Assembly (NCBI RefSeq): GCF_029011175.1 | Contig: NZ_CP118946.1 | Span: forward strand, 682,001 to 746,000 | Reading direction: 5' to 3' | Length of the DNA stretch: 64,000 nucleotides | Source of the DNA: Winkia neuii | GTDB lineage: Bacteria; Actinomycetota; Actinomycetes; Actinomycetales; Actinomycetaceae | Shown: positions 26,897-36,474 of the stretch, in pieces | Position numbering within the stretch: the stretch's first letter is position 1 | Layout: every line of letters begins with the position of its first letter | Position numbers and translations under genes: made by a program | Notes under the pieces: generated by a model | What the model saw: only the letters and a program-made list of their open reading frames with translations | Told to the model about the DNA's origin: nothing | Database searches by the model: none

Positions 26897-28813
26897 ATGG
26901 CAATTCGCCAAGATCTTCGAAACGTCGCAATCGTTGCACACGTCGATCACGGCAAAACCACGCTCGTCGACGCCATGCTGTGGCAGTCGGGTGCATTCGG
27001 TGAGCACGATACGGTCGAAAGTCGTGGCGAGCGCATTATGGACTCCGGCGACCTCGAGCGCGAAAAAGGCATCACCATTTTGGCGAAGAACACCGCCGTG
27101 CGCTACTCCGGTCCTGCAGTCAAGCACTCCGGCTGCGACGAGGTCGTAATCAACGTCATTGACACTCCTGGGCACGCGGACTTCGGGGGCGAGGTCGAAC
27201 GAGGCCTCTCCATGGTCGATGGCGTAGTGCTGCTAGTCGATGCTTCTGAAGGCCCTCTGCCGCAGACCCGCTTCGTGCTACGCAAGGCGCTAGAGGCCGC
27301 CCTGCCTGTAATCATCGTGATCAACAAGGTGGACCGCCCCGACCAGCGCATCGACGAGGTGCGTGAAGAGACCATGGACTTGCTGCTGAACCTGGCAGAT
27401 GACTTGGTAAATGACGGCGCCGATATTGATCTGGACTCTCTGCTGGATGTGCCGGTTGTTTATGCTTCGGCTAAGGCAGGCAAGTCCTCGCTAGAGCAGC
27501 CAGCTCCGGGAGAGCTGCCAGACCAGAACTTGGAACCGCTCTTCGAGACCATCATCAAGCGCATTCCCGGGCCCTCCTACGATCCGGAGGCGCCCCTGCA
27601 GGCACACGTTACAAACCTGGATGCCTCGCCCTATCTGGGCAGGCTGGCACTGCTACGCATTCACAATGGCACCCTTAAGAAGGGGGCAACAGTTGGTTGG
27701 GTGCGCCACGACGGGTCCATGCAGCGGGAGCACATTGCCGAGTTGCTGGCCACGGAGGCGCTTGATCGCGTGCCGGTCGAAGAGGCGCACGCAGGCGACA
27801 TAGTTGCTATTGCCGGTATTCCAGACATCACCATTGGCGAATCGCTAGTAGATCTGGAAGATCCGCGGCCGCTGCCGCTAATCAAGGTCGATGATCCGGC
27901 TATCTCGCTAACTATCGGTATTAACACCTCTCCGATGGCAGGCAGAGTGAAGGGTGCCAAGGTAACTGCGCGGCAGGTGAAGGACCGGCTGGATCGCGAA
28001 CTGATCGGCAACGTCTCGCTCCGCGTGCTTCCTACGCAGCGTCCCGACACCTGGGAAGTGCAGGGCCGTGGTGAACTAGCCCTGGCAATTCTTGTAGAGC
28101 AGATGCGTCGCGAAGGTTACGAGCTAACCGTTGGCAAGCCGCAAGTAGTTACTAAAGAGATCGATGGTCAGCGGTGCGAACCGATGGAATCCATGACTAT
28201 TGACATCCCCGAAGAACACCTTGGCGCCGTCACCCAGCTGATGGCCGCTCGCAAGGGTCGCATGGACACTATGGCAAACCACGGAACAGGCTGGATTCGC
28301 CTGGAATACATGGTTCCGGCGCGTGGCCTGATTGGCTTCCGCACTAAGTTCCTTACTGACACCCGTGGTACTGGCATCGCCTACTCGATTTCCGCTGGCT
28401 ACGAACCGTGGCACGGCCAGATTGAGCGCCGCTTGACCGGGTCACTGGTCTCGGATCGTCCGGGTAAGGCTATCCCGTACGCGATGATCAAGCTGCAGGA
28501 ACGCGGTGCATTCATGGTTCAGCCGGGCTCCGAGGTGTACGAAGGCCAGGTAGTTGGCGAGAATTCGCGCAACGAGGACATGGACGTCAATATCTGCAAG
28601 GAAAAAGAGAAGACGAACATGCGCGCGGTAAGTGCCGATTCCTTCGAAGGCCTGGTGCCGCCGCGTACTCTGACCTTGGAAGAATCGCTCGAATTTGCTG
28701 CCGAGGACGAATGCGTTGAGGTAACCCCTGAGGCCATCCGTATTCGCAAGGTTGTGCTGAACGCACAGGATAGATTCAAGATCGCCGCCAAGGCGCGCCG
28801 CGAGAACAAGTAG
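26897..28813 (+). CDS. typA: Ribosome-associated GTPase TypA/BipA
   Basis: A 638-aa translational GTPase. G1 [10 protein letters not shown] (15-24), the switch I region ending [19 protein letters not shown]3 [12 protein letters not shown] and G4 NKVDRPD are present. The elongation-factor-like domains II, III and V and the BipA-specific C-terminus, with [12 protein letters not shown] and [12 protein letters not shown], follow. It binds ribosomes and affects stress and cold adaptation and assembly in characterised species. AAGGAG precedes the start, and a hairpin closes the gene. Confidence 0.96.
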   Translation: MAIRQDLRNVAIVAHVDHGKTTLVDAMLWQSGAFGEHDTVESRGERIMDSGDLEREKGITILAKNTAVRYSGPAVKHSGCDEVVINVIDTPGHADFGGEVERGLSMVDGVVLLVDASEGPLPQTRFVLRKALEAALPVIIVINKVDRPDQRIDEVREETMDLLLNLADDLVNDGADIDLDSLLDVPVVYASAKAGKSSLEQPAPGELPDQNLEPLFETIIKRIPGPSYDPEAPLQAHVTNLDASPYLGRLALLRIHNGTLKKGATVGWVRHDGSMQREHIAELLATEALDRVPVEEAHAGDIVAIAGIPDITIGESLVDLEDPRPLPLIKVDDPAISLTIGINTSPMAGRVKGAKVTARQVKDRLDRELIGNVSLRVLPTQRPDTWEVQGRGELALAILVEQMRREGYELTVGKPQVVTKEIDGQRCEPMESMTIDIPEEHLGAVTQLMAARKGRMDTMANHGTGWIRLEYMVPARGLIGFRTKFLTDTRGTGIAYSISAGYEPWHGQIERRLTGSLVSDRPGKAIPYAMIKLQERGAFMVQPGSEVYEGQVVGENSRNEDMDVNICKEKEKTNMRAVSADSFEGLVPPRTLTLEESLEFAAEDECVEVTPEAIRIRKVVLNAQDRFKIAAKARRENK

Positions 28814-28831
28814 GAGACAGGCATTTGCCTT

Positions 28832-28873
28832 GCCCCGCCGGGCACCTCTTTGGAGGTCTTCGGCGGGGCTTTT
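28832..28873 (+). terminator. Terminator after typA
   Basis: A 9-bp stem GCCCCGCCG (28832-28840) with 28861-28869, with a small inner hairpin (ACCTC/GAGGT), followed by TTTT. It starts 18 bases after the typA stop. Confidence 0.88.
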
Positions 28874-28960
28874 CGCATAGTGGCAGCGAGCCGCTGGAGT
28901 GGGAAGCAAGTGTCGCCCTCGAGCACACCTGCAGCTATAGGAGAATGCTTTAACGCTAGC

Positions 28961-28985
28961 GGTTGATGATAGCTATATGTACACT
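28961..28985 (+). promoter_or_regulatory. Possible OxyR operator ahead of ahpC
   Basis: The palindrome ATAGCTAT (28969-28976) and an upstream CTATAG (28935-28940) resemble the ATAG/CTAT elements of OxyR sites. oxyR itself ends this gene cluster. The match is short, so this is tentative. Confidence 0.35.
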
Positions 28986-29032
28986 GGGTGTGTCAGTTGC
29001 GATGGTTCGCAAAAACAAAATTGGAGGTTATT

Positions 29033-29596
29033 TTGTCTCTCATTAATACTCAGGCACCGCAGTGGAGCGGCACTGCCTACCACAACGGCGAATTCGTAGA
29101 CGTCTCCTCTAAAGACTATGAAGGCAAATGGGCAATCATCTTCTTCTACCCGGCAGACTTTACATACGTATGTCCGACCGAGCTTGAAGATATGGCCGAA
29201 AACTATGACGAGCTCTCCTCGCTGGGCGTTGAGGTTTACTCGTTCTCGACTGACAAGCACTACACCCACAAGGCGTGGCACGAGACCTCTGACCGCATCG
29301 CCAAGATCAAGTTCCCGATGGTGGGCGACCCGACCGGAGAAATCGCCAGCGCTTTTGAATCTTTGGACGCCAGCGAAGGCTGTGCCCACCGGTCGACCTT
29401 TGTGATCGATCCCAATGGAGTGATCCAGTACCTGGAAACCTCCGCCGAGGGAATCGGTCGCAACGCCACTGAGCTGGTGCGCAAGGTCAAGGCTGCGCAG
29501 TACATCTACAACCATCCGGGTGAGGTCTGCCCCGCGAAGTGGGAAGAGGGCGAAGAAACTCTAACCCCGAGCTTCGACCTGACGGGTAAGCTCTGA
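29033..29596 (+). CDS. ahpC: Alkyl hydroperoxide reductase subunit C (2-Cys peroxiredoxin)
   Basis: Reduces H2O2, organic peroxides and peroxynitrite. It is 187 aa, the standard AhpC length. The peroxidatic Cys lies in FYPADFTYVCPTELED and the resolving Cys in GEVCPAKW near the C-terminus. I chose TTG 29033 because it gives the family N-terminus SLINTQAPQW and sits after GGAGG at 29023-29027. It shares its stop with the ahpF start (TGATG). Confidence 0.97.
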   Translation: MSLINTQAPQWSGTAYHNGEFVDVSSKDYEGKWAIIFFYPADFTYVCPTELEDMAENYDELSSLGVEVYSFSTDKHYTHKAWHETSDRIAKIKFPMVGDPTGEIASAFESLDASEGCAHRSTFVIDPNGVIQYLETSAEGIGRNATELVRKVKAAQYIYNHPGEVCPAKWEEGEETLTPSFDLTGKL

Positions 29597-31128
29597 TGCT
29601 CGACAAGAAAACGCTCGACCAGGTAGCTGGCGTCATCGGCATGATCGCCAGCCCGGTCGAGTTTGTCGCATCGCTCGATGACACGGATCGGTCGGCAAAA
29701 ATGCGTGAGCTGCTAGAAGAGGTGAGCGCACTTTCCGACAAGATCTCTCTGGTCGAGGAACCGGACAAGCGCACACCGTCTTTCGGCATCCGGCAAAAGG
29801 GCGAGCAGCCGCGGGTCCGCTTTGCGGGCCTGCCTATGGGACACGAGTTCTCCAGCTTCGTCCTCGCCTTGCTGCAGGTTGGTGGCCACGAGGTGAAGGC
29901 TGACGCGGACACGATCGAGGAAGTCACCAAGCTTTCTGAACCGCACGAGTTCGTTACCTACATGTCGTTGACGTGCCAGAACTGCCCTGATGTGGTGCAG
30001 GCCCTGAACGCTATGGCGGTGCTAAACCCGAACCTGAGCCACACCGCTGTCGAGGGCGGAGCCTTCCGCGCCGAGGTTGATGGTGCGGGAGTGAAGACGG
30101 TGCCCACTGTGTACATGGATGGGCAACTATTTGGCCAGGGGCGTATGTCCATGGCCGAGATTGTGGCAAAGCTGGATACAGGTTCTGCCGCGCGCACTGC
30201 CGACAAGCTCAATCAGAAGGAACCTTTCGATGTGCTGGTAGTTGGAGCAGGCCCGGCCGGTGCCTCTTCGGCTATTTATTCGGCGCGCAAGGGCTTCAAC
30301 GTCGGAGTCGCTGCCGGGCGAGTAGGTGGGCAGGTAAACGATACTGCTGGCATTGAAAACCTGATTGCCATTTCGAAGACCCAGGGTAGCGATTTTGCTG
30401 CCGAGCTGCGCCAGAACATGGTAGCCAATGGGGTCGACCTTATGGAGTCCTTGCAGGCGGAGCGCCTGAGCAAGGAAGGCGACCTCTTTGTTGTTGAGTT
30501 CGCTGGCGACGTCAAGCTGAAGGCAAAGTCGGTCATCCTGGCTACCGGTGCGCGGTATCGCACCACCGGCATCCCCGGCGAGGAAGAACTCCGCAATAAA
30601 GGCGTAACTTTCTGCCCGCACTGCGACGGTCCTCTTTTCCAGGACAAGCCGGTAGCCGTCATCGGCGGTGGCAACTCGGCCATCGAGGCAGCAATCGACC
30701 TTGCCGGACTGGCAAGCCACGTAACCGTGGTGGAGCTAATGGATCACCTCGGTGCCGACCAGGTCTTGGTAGACAAGCTGAATTCGCTGCCCAACACTCG
30801 CGTGCTTACTTCAGCTACCTCTAAAGAAATCCTGGGAAGCGATGCGGTCAGCGGACTGGTGGTCCAAAAGAGCGATGGCTCTTCAGAGACCCTGCCCGTA
30901 GAGGGCGTGTTCGTCCAGATCGGCCTAGTGCCCAACACGGAATGGCTAGAGGGAACGCTGGAGCTGGACCGGGGGCAGATCGCCATTGATCGGTCCAACG
31001 CCACCTCAATTCCTGGAGTATTTGCTGCAGGTGATTGCACAAACGTGCCTCACAAGCAGATAGTGGTAGCCATGGGTGAGGGCGCGAATGCCGCCCTCGG
31101 ATCATTCGAGCACTCAATTCGCAACTAA
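29596..31128 (+). CDS. ahpF: Alkyl hydroperoxide reductase subunit F
   Basis: The 510-aa flavoprotein reduces AhpC with NAD(P)H. The N-terminal double-thioredoxin domain has the redox pair TCQNCPDV. The C-terminal thioredoxin-reductase-like part has the FAD motif VVGAGPAGASSAIYSARKG, the second redox pair CPHCDGP, the NAD motif AVIGGGNSAIEAAIDLAG and a terminal FAD motif GVFAAGDCT. The start overlaps the ahpC stop by one base. This AhpF-type partner is unlike the AhpD found in mycobacteria. Confidence 0.96.
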   Translation: MLDKKTLDQVAGVIGMIASPVEFVASLDDTDRSAKMRELLEEVSALSDKISLVEEPDKRTPSFGIRQKGEQPRVRFAGLPMGHEFSSFVLALLQVGGHEVKADADTIEEVTKLSEPHEFVTYMSLTCQNCPDVVQALNAMAVLNPNLSHTAVEGGAFRAEVDGAGVKTVPTVYMDGQLFGQGRMSMAEIVAKLDTGSAARTADKLNQKEPFDVLVVGAGPAGASSAIYSARKGFNVGVAAGRVGGQVNDTAGIENLIAISKTQGSDFAAELRQNMVANGVDLMESLQAERLSKEGDLFVVEFAGDVKLKAKSVILATGARYRTTGIPGEEELRNKGVTFCPHCDGPLFQDKPVAVIGGGNSAIEAAIDLAGLASHVTVVELMDHLGADQVLVDKLNSLPNTRVLTSATSKEILGSDAVSGLVVQKSDGSSETLPVEGVFVQIGLVPNTEWLEGTLELDRGQIAIDRSNATSIPGVFAAGDCTNVPHKQIVVAMGEGANAALGSFEHSIRN

Positions 31129-31143
31129 CGCAAAGGAGTCCTG

Positions 31144-32067
31144 TTGAATTTTCGGTCGCTGCAGTATCTAGTGGCCCTCTCACAGCAGGGCTCCTTTCGC
31201 GGTGCCGCGATCTCATTGGGAGTCGCTCAACCCTCCGTGTCCACCCAGATCCGGCGCCTGGAAACTGAACTGGGAGCCCAGCTGGTGAAGCGGTCCAGCC
31301 AGGGAGCGCAGCTAACTGAGGTGGGCCAGAAGATCGTAGTTGAGGCGCTCGAAATTTTTGCGATTACGGATCGCATCAAGGCATTGGCCAGTGGCACAGA
31401 ACCAGTGGTGCACGAGGTGCGACTCGGGGTCTTTCCCACCCTGTCTCCGTACCTGCTGCCGTACTTGCTGCCGCAGATGCGCAAGGCAGCTCCCGATATA
31501 CACTTCCTAGTTGAGGACGAAAAGTCGGGAGTTCTAAAGGAACATCTTCGCAAGGGAGAACTTGATGTGGCGATCCTTGCAGATGATGATTTTGGTCCCG
31601 AGATGGTGCAATTTCCCGTCCTCGACGAGGCATTTGTATTGGCTTTGCCGGTCGAACACCCGCTGGCTCGCTCCTATGGCAGCATCGACACCGGAGCCCT
31701 AAAGGGGACTGAGCTGCTGCTCTTGGGGGATGGGCACTGCCTGCGCGACCAGACACTGGTTCTTTGTTCTCAGGTGGGAGCCAAGGAACGGGCGGATTAT
31801 CACGTAAATTCCGTAGAAACTCTAAAGCAGATGGTGCGGGCCGGGGTGGGGCCAGCACTTATTCCCTCGCTCGCTGTGTCCGGCACTGACGAGACGGACG
31901 AGGACATTAGGTTCCGCCGCTTTGCTTCTCCGCCCCCTAAGCGGATCATTCGGGTGGTAGTGCGGCGGGAGGATGCCCAAAAAGATTACGTCGCGCTACT
32001 TCGTAAAGTAATGGTAGCCATGCCGACTCGGGTTAGAAATCCTGGACTGCGCATCCACCTGGCGTAA
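31144..32067 (+). CDS. oxyR: OxyR-type LysR regulator
   Basis: A 307-aa LysR-family regulator. The N-terminal helix-turn-helix is SFRGAAISLGVAQPSVSTQIRRLETELGAQL. The peroxide-sensing cysteines are both kept in LLLLGDGHCLRDQTLVLC, equivalent to Cys199 and Cys208 of E. coli OxyR, and are followed by SVETLKQMVRAGVG. The TTG start follows AAAGGAG. The gene is 15 bases downstream of ahpF and co-directional, so it is probably in the same operon and autoregulated. Confidence 0.94.
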   Translation: MNFRSLQYLVALSQQGSFRGAAISLGVAQPSVSTQIRRLETELGAQLVKRSSQGAQLTEVGQKIVVEALEIFAITDRIKALASGTEPVVHEVRLGVFPTLSPYLLPYLLPQMRKAAPDIHFLVEDEKSGVLKEHLRKGELDVAILADDDFGPEMVQFPVLDEAFVLALPVEHPLARSYGSIDTGALKGTELLLLGDGHCLRDQTLVLCSQVGAKERADYHVNSVETLKQMVRAGVGPALIPSLAVSGTDETDEDIRFRRFASPPPKRIIRVVVRREDAQKDYVALLRKVMVAMPTRVRNPGLRIHLA

Positions 32068-32116
32068 ATAAATAAGACGACAGTGACGTTTTCCGCCCTC
32101 TGGAAGGCAGCCGTGG

Positions 32117-32356
32117 TTACCACCGGCGGGGCGGAACCCTCTTGCCCGTGACCATCTTTTGGGCGGGCACGCGGACCTTTCCTTTCCGGGTCATTATGTC
32201 GACGAAATCGCGCTCTACCTGCAAAACCTCGCCTAGAGCGTCGTAGAAGCCGTCCGGTTCGCGATACCGAAGTACTACCCGTTCGCCCACCTTCCATTCG
32301 AGCCACGGCAGCTTCGGAGGGTTAGGGCTATCACATGAATAAGTCTTTTGGTCCAT
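32117..32356 (-). CDS. Stand-alone SH3-like domain protein (GNAT N-terminal type)
   Basis: A 79-aa protein with [39 protein letters not shown] and [17 protein letters not shown]. This pattern resembles the small beta-barrel that precedes the acetyltransferase domain in actinobacterial GNAT proteins such as Rv0428c, but here it ends without any acetyltransferase part. I chose ATG 32356 because the upstream residues look non-coding. It is divergent from fdxA, with 55 bases between starts. The function is unknown. Confidence 0.7.
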   Translation of the reverse strand: MDQKTYSCDSPNPPKLPWLEWKVGERVVLRYREPDGFYDALGEVLQVERDFVDIMTRKGKVRVPAQKMVTGKRVPPRRW

Positions 32357-32411
32357 CGTGGGACATACTAGTTTAGACGCTTGGAAAGGGAAGAACCAGG
32401 AAGGTGTATTC

Positions 32412-32735
32412 ATGACTTACGTCATCGCTCAACCGTGTGTGGATGTCAAAGACCGCGCGTGCGTGGATGAGTGTCCGGTGGATTGCATTTACGAGGGCGC
32501 TCGCACTTTGTACATTCATCCCGACGAGTGCGTTGACTGCGGGGCTTGTGAACCTGTTTGCCCCACTGAGGCCATTTTCTACGAGGACGATTTGCCCGAA
32601 GAATGGTCTGACTATTACCGCGCTAATACTGATTTCTTTAACCTGAAGGATCTCGGATCTCCGGGCGGTGCCGCAGCCGTCGGGCCCGTAGACTATGATG
32701 ATCCCATGATTGCTGAGCTGCCCCCGCAGGCCTAA
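32412..32735 (+). CDS. fdxA: Seven-iron ferredoxin
   Basis: A 107-aa electron carrier. The N-terminal [21 protein letters not shown] supplies the ligands for a [3Fe-4S] and part of a [4Fe-4S] cluster, and [16 protein letters not shown] the rest. Start ATG 32412 follows AGGAAGG. It is adjacent to dapC by one base, an arrangement conserved in actinobacteria. Confidence 0.96.
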   Translation: MTYVIAQPCVDVKDRACVDECPVDCIYEGARTLYIHPDECVDCGACEPVCPTEAIFYEDDLPEEWSDYYRANTDFFNLKDLGSPGGAAAVGPVDYDDPMIAELPPQA

Positions 32736-32736
32736 C

Positions 32737-33852
32737 ATGTTGCCGCGCGCTTTAGAACTACCAGTGTTCCCTTGGGATACCCTGGAACCAGTAAAAGAAA
32801 CTGCCAAAAGGCACCCAGATGGCATCGTGGACCTATCGATTGGTACCCCAGTCGATGCCGTGCCAGCCTTTGTTCGCCAGGCCCTAGCCGAGGCGTATGA
32901 CGCTCCCGGCTATCCGCCGGTGCAGGGGAGTGCGCAACTGCGCGAGGACATAGCGAGGTGGTACCACGCGAAGCGGGGCGCTAGTGCGGTCCTCGCCCAC
33001 GGGGTTATCCCCACTGTTGGCTCTAAAGAACTAGTGGCGGGGCTGCCCTTCTACTTGGGTCTGCGTGCGGGCGATCGGGTACTCATGCCACAGGTTGCCT
33101 ACCCAACTTACGAGGTCGGAGCTCGGGTTACCGGGGCAACTCCAGTGCCGGTGGGGCCAGACCCAGATACCTGGCCGAGCGCGCAGATGGTATGGCTCAA
33201 TTCGCCCTCGAACCCGGACGGACGAGTACTATCTGTGATCGAGCTGCGGAAGATCGTAAAGTGGGCGCGCCACCACGGCGCTATTGTTGCCTGCGACGAG
33301 TGCTATGCCGAATTGGTGTGGGATACTCCTGAGGCGCCATCGATCTTGGAAGATCGGGTTTGCGATCGGGACACCACGGGTTTACTTTCGGTCTATTCGC
33401 TATCGAAGCAATCTAATCTTGCCGGTTATCGGGCAGCCTTTATGGCTGGTGACCCTAAACTAGTTTCCACCGTGCTTGGGATTCGCAAGCACCTGGGGGC
33501 TATGATGCCTACTCCAATCCAGCATGTAATGCGTGCGGTCCTTGCGGATAGGGAACATGTAACAGCCCAGCGCGAATTGTATGCGGATAGGCGACAGCGA
33601 TTGCTGAAGGCTACTGCGAACGCCGGCTTGATACATGATCCGCAGTCAGTGGCCGGCTTGTATCTGTGGCTTTCTGCCCCCGGTATGGACGCATGGCAGA
33701 TCGCAGAGGCCTTGGCGAAGATCGGTATCTTAGTGGCTCCAGGAACATTCTATGAGGACAATTCGCACGTGCGGATGTCGCTGACCGCTTCTGACGAGCG
33801 AATTCGCGCTGCGGAAGACCGGTTAAACAAAGAGCCCCTGTTTAGTAACTGA
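32737..33852 (+). CDS. dapC: Succinyldiaminopimelate aminotransferase
   Basis: PLP aminotransferase of lysine and meso-diaminopimelate synthesis, 371 aa, class I/II fold. LNSPSNPDGRV, CDECYAELVW and the PLP lysine in YSLSKQSNLAGYRAAF are clear. Start ATG 32737 comes directly after the fdxA stop. The DapC assignment, rather than a generic class I aminotransferase, rests on the fdxA-dapC pairing and overall similarity to actinobacterial DapC. Confidence 0.9.
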   Translation: MLPRALELPVFPWDTLEPVKETAKRHPDGIVDLSIGTPVDAVPAFVRQALAEAYDAPGYPPVQGSAQLREDIARWYHAKRGASAVLAHGVIPTVGSKELVAGLPFYLGLRAGDRVLMPQVAYPTYEVGARVTGATPVPVGPDPDTWPSAQMVWLNSPSNPDGRVLSVIELRKIVKWARHHGAIVACDECYAELVWDTPEAPSILEDRVCDRDTTGLLSVYSLSKQSNLAGYRAAFMAGDPKLVSTVLGIRKHLGAMMPTPIQHVMRAVLADREHVTAQRELYADRRQRLLKATANAGLIHDPQSVAGLYLWLSAPGMDAWQIAEALAKIGILVAPGTFYEDNSHVRMSLTASDERIRAAEDRLNKEPLFSN

Positions 33853-33855
33853 AGA

Positions 33856-33922
33856 CCGTAGCGCCGGCCGTAACAGTCGCGGACGCGAGCCTTGGCGCGC
33901 CCGCGACCTCGCGCCGCTACGG
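33856..33922. terminator. Branched GC-rich inverted repeat between dapC and maf
   Basis: The outer arms CCGTAGCG (33856-33863) and CGCTACGG (33915-33922) enclose a second stem (TCGCGG with CCGCGA). It fills the 71-base gap between convergent genes, so it probably ends both transcripts, although no T tract is present. Confidence 0.7.
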
Positions 33923-33923
33923 A

Positions 33924-34535
33924 CTACTTCCACAGATCGGGCCAAAAACCTCCCAGCTCGGTATACATTTGCCGCAACAACGGTAAGGAGATGCCGACTA
34001 CTGAATGAAAATCGCCCTCGATTCCGGTGACGAAGGCCCCTCCTAAAGAATCTACGGTGAATGCGCCGGCTACTTCTAGTGGTTCACCGGTAGCCACGTA
34101 GGCATCGATCTCGGCGTCAGAGAGGTTGGCAAAGTGGACGGTAGTACTTGCAGTTTCGCCCTTTTCTTGCCAATTGCCGCTGGTGCCAACTAGTAGGTAA
34201 TGTCCGGTCAGCAGGGTGCCGGTTTTACCGCGCATTTTCTGCCAGCGGTTGCGGGCTACTTCTGCGGTATGTGGTTTGCCAACGAGCTCTGAACCAATTA
34301 GCAGCATCGAATCGCACCCTACAATACAGGTAGGGGTAGAGAAATCGTCGGAAGCGGCAATCTTTTGCGCTTTCGCCTTGGCCAGGTTGGCAACTTTCCC
34401 TGTGGTGGGCAGGTCTTTGGCTTTGGCAAGTAGGGCTGCTTCATCGACGTTTGCTACCCGTACTTGGGGGTGCAAACCTGCATGTTTTAGAGTTTGTAGG
34501 CGTGCCGGTGACTGCGAGGCTAGAACAAGATTCAT
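33924..34535 (-). CDS. maf: Maf-like nucleotide pyrophosphatase
   Basis: Hydrolyses non-canonical or m7GTP/UTP-type nucleoside triphosphates to prevent their incorporation. It is 203 aa, starting with the family motif LVLASQSPARLQTL, then VDEAAL, VGCDSMLLI, GKPHTAEVARNRWQKMRGKTGTLLTGHYLL and FTVDSLGGAFV. The usual GCDQ is GCDS here. It is divergent from the cyclase gene. Confidence 0.92.
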   Translation of the reverse strand: MNLVLASQSPARLQTLKHAGLHPQVRVANVDEAALLAKAKDLPTTGKVANLAKAKAQKIAASDDFSTPTCIVGCDSMLLIGSELVGKPHTAEVARNRWQKMRGKTGTLLTGHYLLVGTSGNWQEKGETASTTVHFANLSDAEIDAYVATGEPLEVAGAFTVDSLGGAFVTGIEGDFHSVVGISLPLLRQMYTELGGFWPDLWK

Positions 34536-34630
34536 ATGTATATATTAGGAACTTTTCTTCTGGCCTTACCCCGGCAACATTAAAACAGGTAGTGTGAACT
34601 AGGCAATACCGTTTACGGAAGGGTGGGGAG

Positions 34631-35680
34631 TTGACCCAAGCGAAGGCATCGTCCGGCTCAATGCCGGGGGCCACTATCGACGCTGCAAGAAACGTGCTCA
34701 TCGGGGGTCGGCCCACGATGAATCTCAAGGAGCTGGCCGAGGCTGCGGGGTGCGAGGTCGCCTATGCGGAGCGGTTCTGGCGCGCTATGGGCTTTCCTGA
34801 CTTGAAATCAGACGAGGATATGTTCACCGAGCTAGACCTGGCATCGTTGAAGTCTTGGCTCTCGCTTATGAGCGAGCTCGGGCTCAAAACTAGGTCTGCG
34901 ACCTCGCTGCTGCGCGCGCAGTCGCACACCATGGATCGTTTGGTGCTGTGGCAGACTGAGGCAATAGTGCAGGACCTGGTGTCCCAATATGATCTGGACG
35001 ATACTACCGCCAGGCTTCTGCTGCTCGACCGTATTGACCAGTTCACGGGCATTTTAGAGAAGCAGGTTAGGTATGCCTGGAGACGCCAGCTGGCAGCACT
35101 GCTTACTCATATCGATGACGAGGTGGGCCAGCGCGGAATGGAAGACATGACAGCTGATACCTATCCGCTCCGCCGGACTATGGGATTTGTCGACATGGTC
35201 GCGTATACCAGGCGGTCGGCCGGCCTCGGGGCGGAGGCGTTGGCAGATCTAGTTGAGGGCTTTGAATTTCGGTGCCGCGACGTGGTTACGCGCAATGGCG
35301 GCAGGGTGGTGAAGACCATTGGCGATGCTGTGCTGTGGGTATGCGACGATCTAGCCACGGGGCTGCGCGTGGCCAGTAAGCTGGTGCACACCCTGGTGAC
35401 TTCTGAGGAGCTTCTTCCGGTCCGAGCATCTCTTGTGTGTGGGCGAGTGGTCTCGCGCTCAGGAGACATTTTTGGCCCCCCTGTGAACCTAGCTTCGCGC
35501 CTAGTGGACATTGCCCCGAGGGCGTCTATCTTTATGGATGAGCAGACTGCGCAAATGCTTTATGCGGACTCTAAGTTTGATGACTCTCTGATTTGGAAGG
35601 CGGATCCGGCAGACCTGCGGGGCGTGGGCACAGTGGTTCCGTATTTCTTAGATTGGGAGAAATATTTGCGGACCCTGTAG
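34631..35680 (+). CDS. Class III adenylate/guanylate cyclase
   Basis: A 349-aa protein that should make cAMP or cGMP. The N-terminal 170 residues are helical, with LKELAEAAGCEVAYAERFWRAMGFP. This resembles the pH-sensing regulatory domain of mycobacterial Rv1264. The cyclase domain (about 180-345) keeps the metal-binding Asp in GFVDMVAYT, the Lys and second Asp in VVKTIGDAVLWV, and the Asn and Arg in GPPVNLASRLV. The KTIGD lysine favours an adenylate cyclase. The TTG start follows GGAAGGGTGGGG, and in-frame ATG 34661 is an alternative. Confidence 0.88.
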   Translation: MTQAKASSGSMPGATIDAARNVLIGGRPTMNLKELAEAAGCEVAYAERFWRAMGFPDLKSDEDMFTELDLASLKSWLSLMSELGLKTRSATSLLRAQSHTMDRLVLWQTEAIVQDLVSQYDLDDTTARLLLLDRIDQFTGILEKQVRYAWRRQLAALLTHIDDEVGQRGMEDMTADTYPLRRTMGFVDMVAYTRRSAGLGAEALADLVEGFEFRCRDVVTRNGGRVVKTIGDAVLWVCDDLATGLRVASKLVHTLVTSEELLPVRASLVCGRVVSRSGDIFGPPVNLASRLVDIAPRASIFMDEQTAQMLYADSKFDDSLIWKADPADLRGVGTVVPYFLDWEKYLRTL

Positions 35681-35784
35681 GCATTTCCGCTGGCTGGGCA
35701 GGCAGAGTCAAAAACAGGTAAATCTGATGCATGTAAAGTGTAAATATTTTTCAGCCTCGATAACAATTTTTTGTCTTCGTGCGC

Positions 35785-35790
35785 TACGAT
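35785..35790 (+). promoter_or_regulatory. -10 box for leaderless response-regulator transcript
   Basis: TACGAT ends exactly 6 bases before GTG 35797, with no ribosome-binding site. The hexamer and spacing are identical to those before galK. Confidence 0.65.
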
Positions 35791-35796
35791 TGGCAT

Positions 35797-36474
35797 GTGA
35801 CTAGAGTTTTACTTGTTGAAGACGACCCCGCAATCTCCGAGCCGCTTGCCCGCGCGCTTGGGCGGGAAGGCTACACAGTGTCGGCTCACGGTACCGGCAA
35901 AGGTGCGCTGGCCGATCTAGCTGGCACTGACTTAGTGGTTTTGGACTTGGGCCTGCCTGATATTGATGGCCTGGATGTTGCTAGGCAGATCCGCGCCGGA
36001 GGCTCTTCTGTCCCCATCATGATTCTTACCGCCCGTACTGACGAGGTCGACATGGTAGTTGGCCTAGATGCGGGCTCTGACGACTACGTAACTAAGCCGT
36101 TCCGCTTGGCGGAGCTGTTGGCTCGAGTGCGGGCGCTGCTGCGCCGCGCTGGCAGCGATTCCTCCGACGGCTACCTAGAAGCGCAAGATATTCGCGTAGA
36201 CGTATCTGCACACCGGGCATTCCGGGGCGATACTGAGCTGCAATTGACCGCAAAGGAATTTGAACTGCTACGGGTGCTGGTGCGTGAGGCCGGCAATGTG
36301 GTGGAACGGGAAACCTTGATGCGGGAAGTGTGGTCCTCTGACCCCACCGATTCCACCAAGACGCTGGATATGCACGTGTCGTGGTTGCGGAGGAAGCTGG
36401 GTGACGATGCGGCTCGCCCTCGTTACATTACGACCGTACGAGGGATGGGTTTCCGCTTCGAGAAAGAGGCATAG
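35797..36474 (+). CDS. OmpR/PhoB-family response regulator
   Basis: A 225-aa two-component regulator. The receiver domain has the acidic pair EDD (9-11), phosphoacceptor Asp in VVLDLGLPD, the TAR switch and conserved Lys in VTKPF. The C-terminal winged helix has LTAKEFELLRVL and DSTKTLDMHVSWLRRKLGDD. I chose GTG 35797, which gives the family start TRVLLVEDD. It stops immediately before the histidine kinase TTG. Target genes are unknown. Confidence 0.92.
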   Translation: MTRVLLVEDDPAISEPLARALGREGYTVSAHGTGKGALADLAGTDLVVLDLGLPDIDGLDVARQIRAGGSSVPIMILTARTDEVDMVVGLDAGSDDYVTKPFRLAELLARVRALLRRAGSDSSDGYLEAQDIRVDVSAHRAFRGDTELQLTAKEFELLRVLVREAGNVVERETLMREVWSSDPTDSTKTLDMHVSWLRRKLGDDAARPRYITTVRGMGFRFEKEA

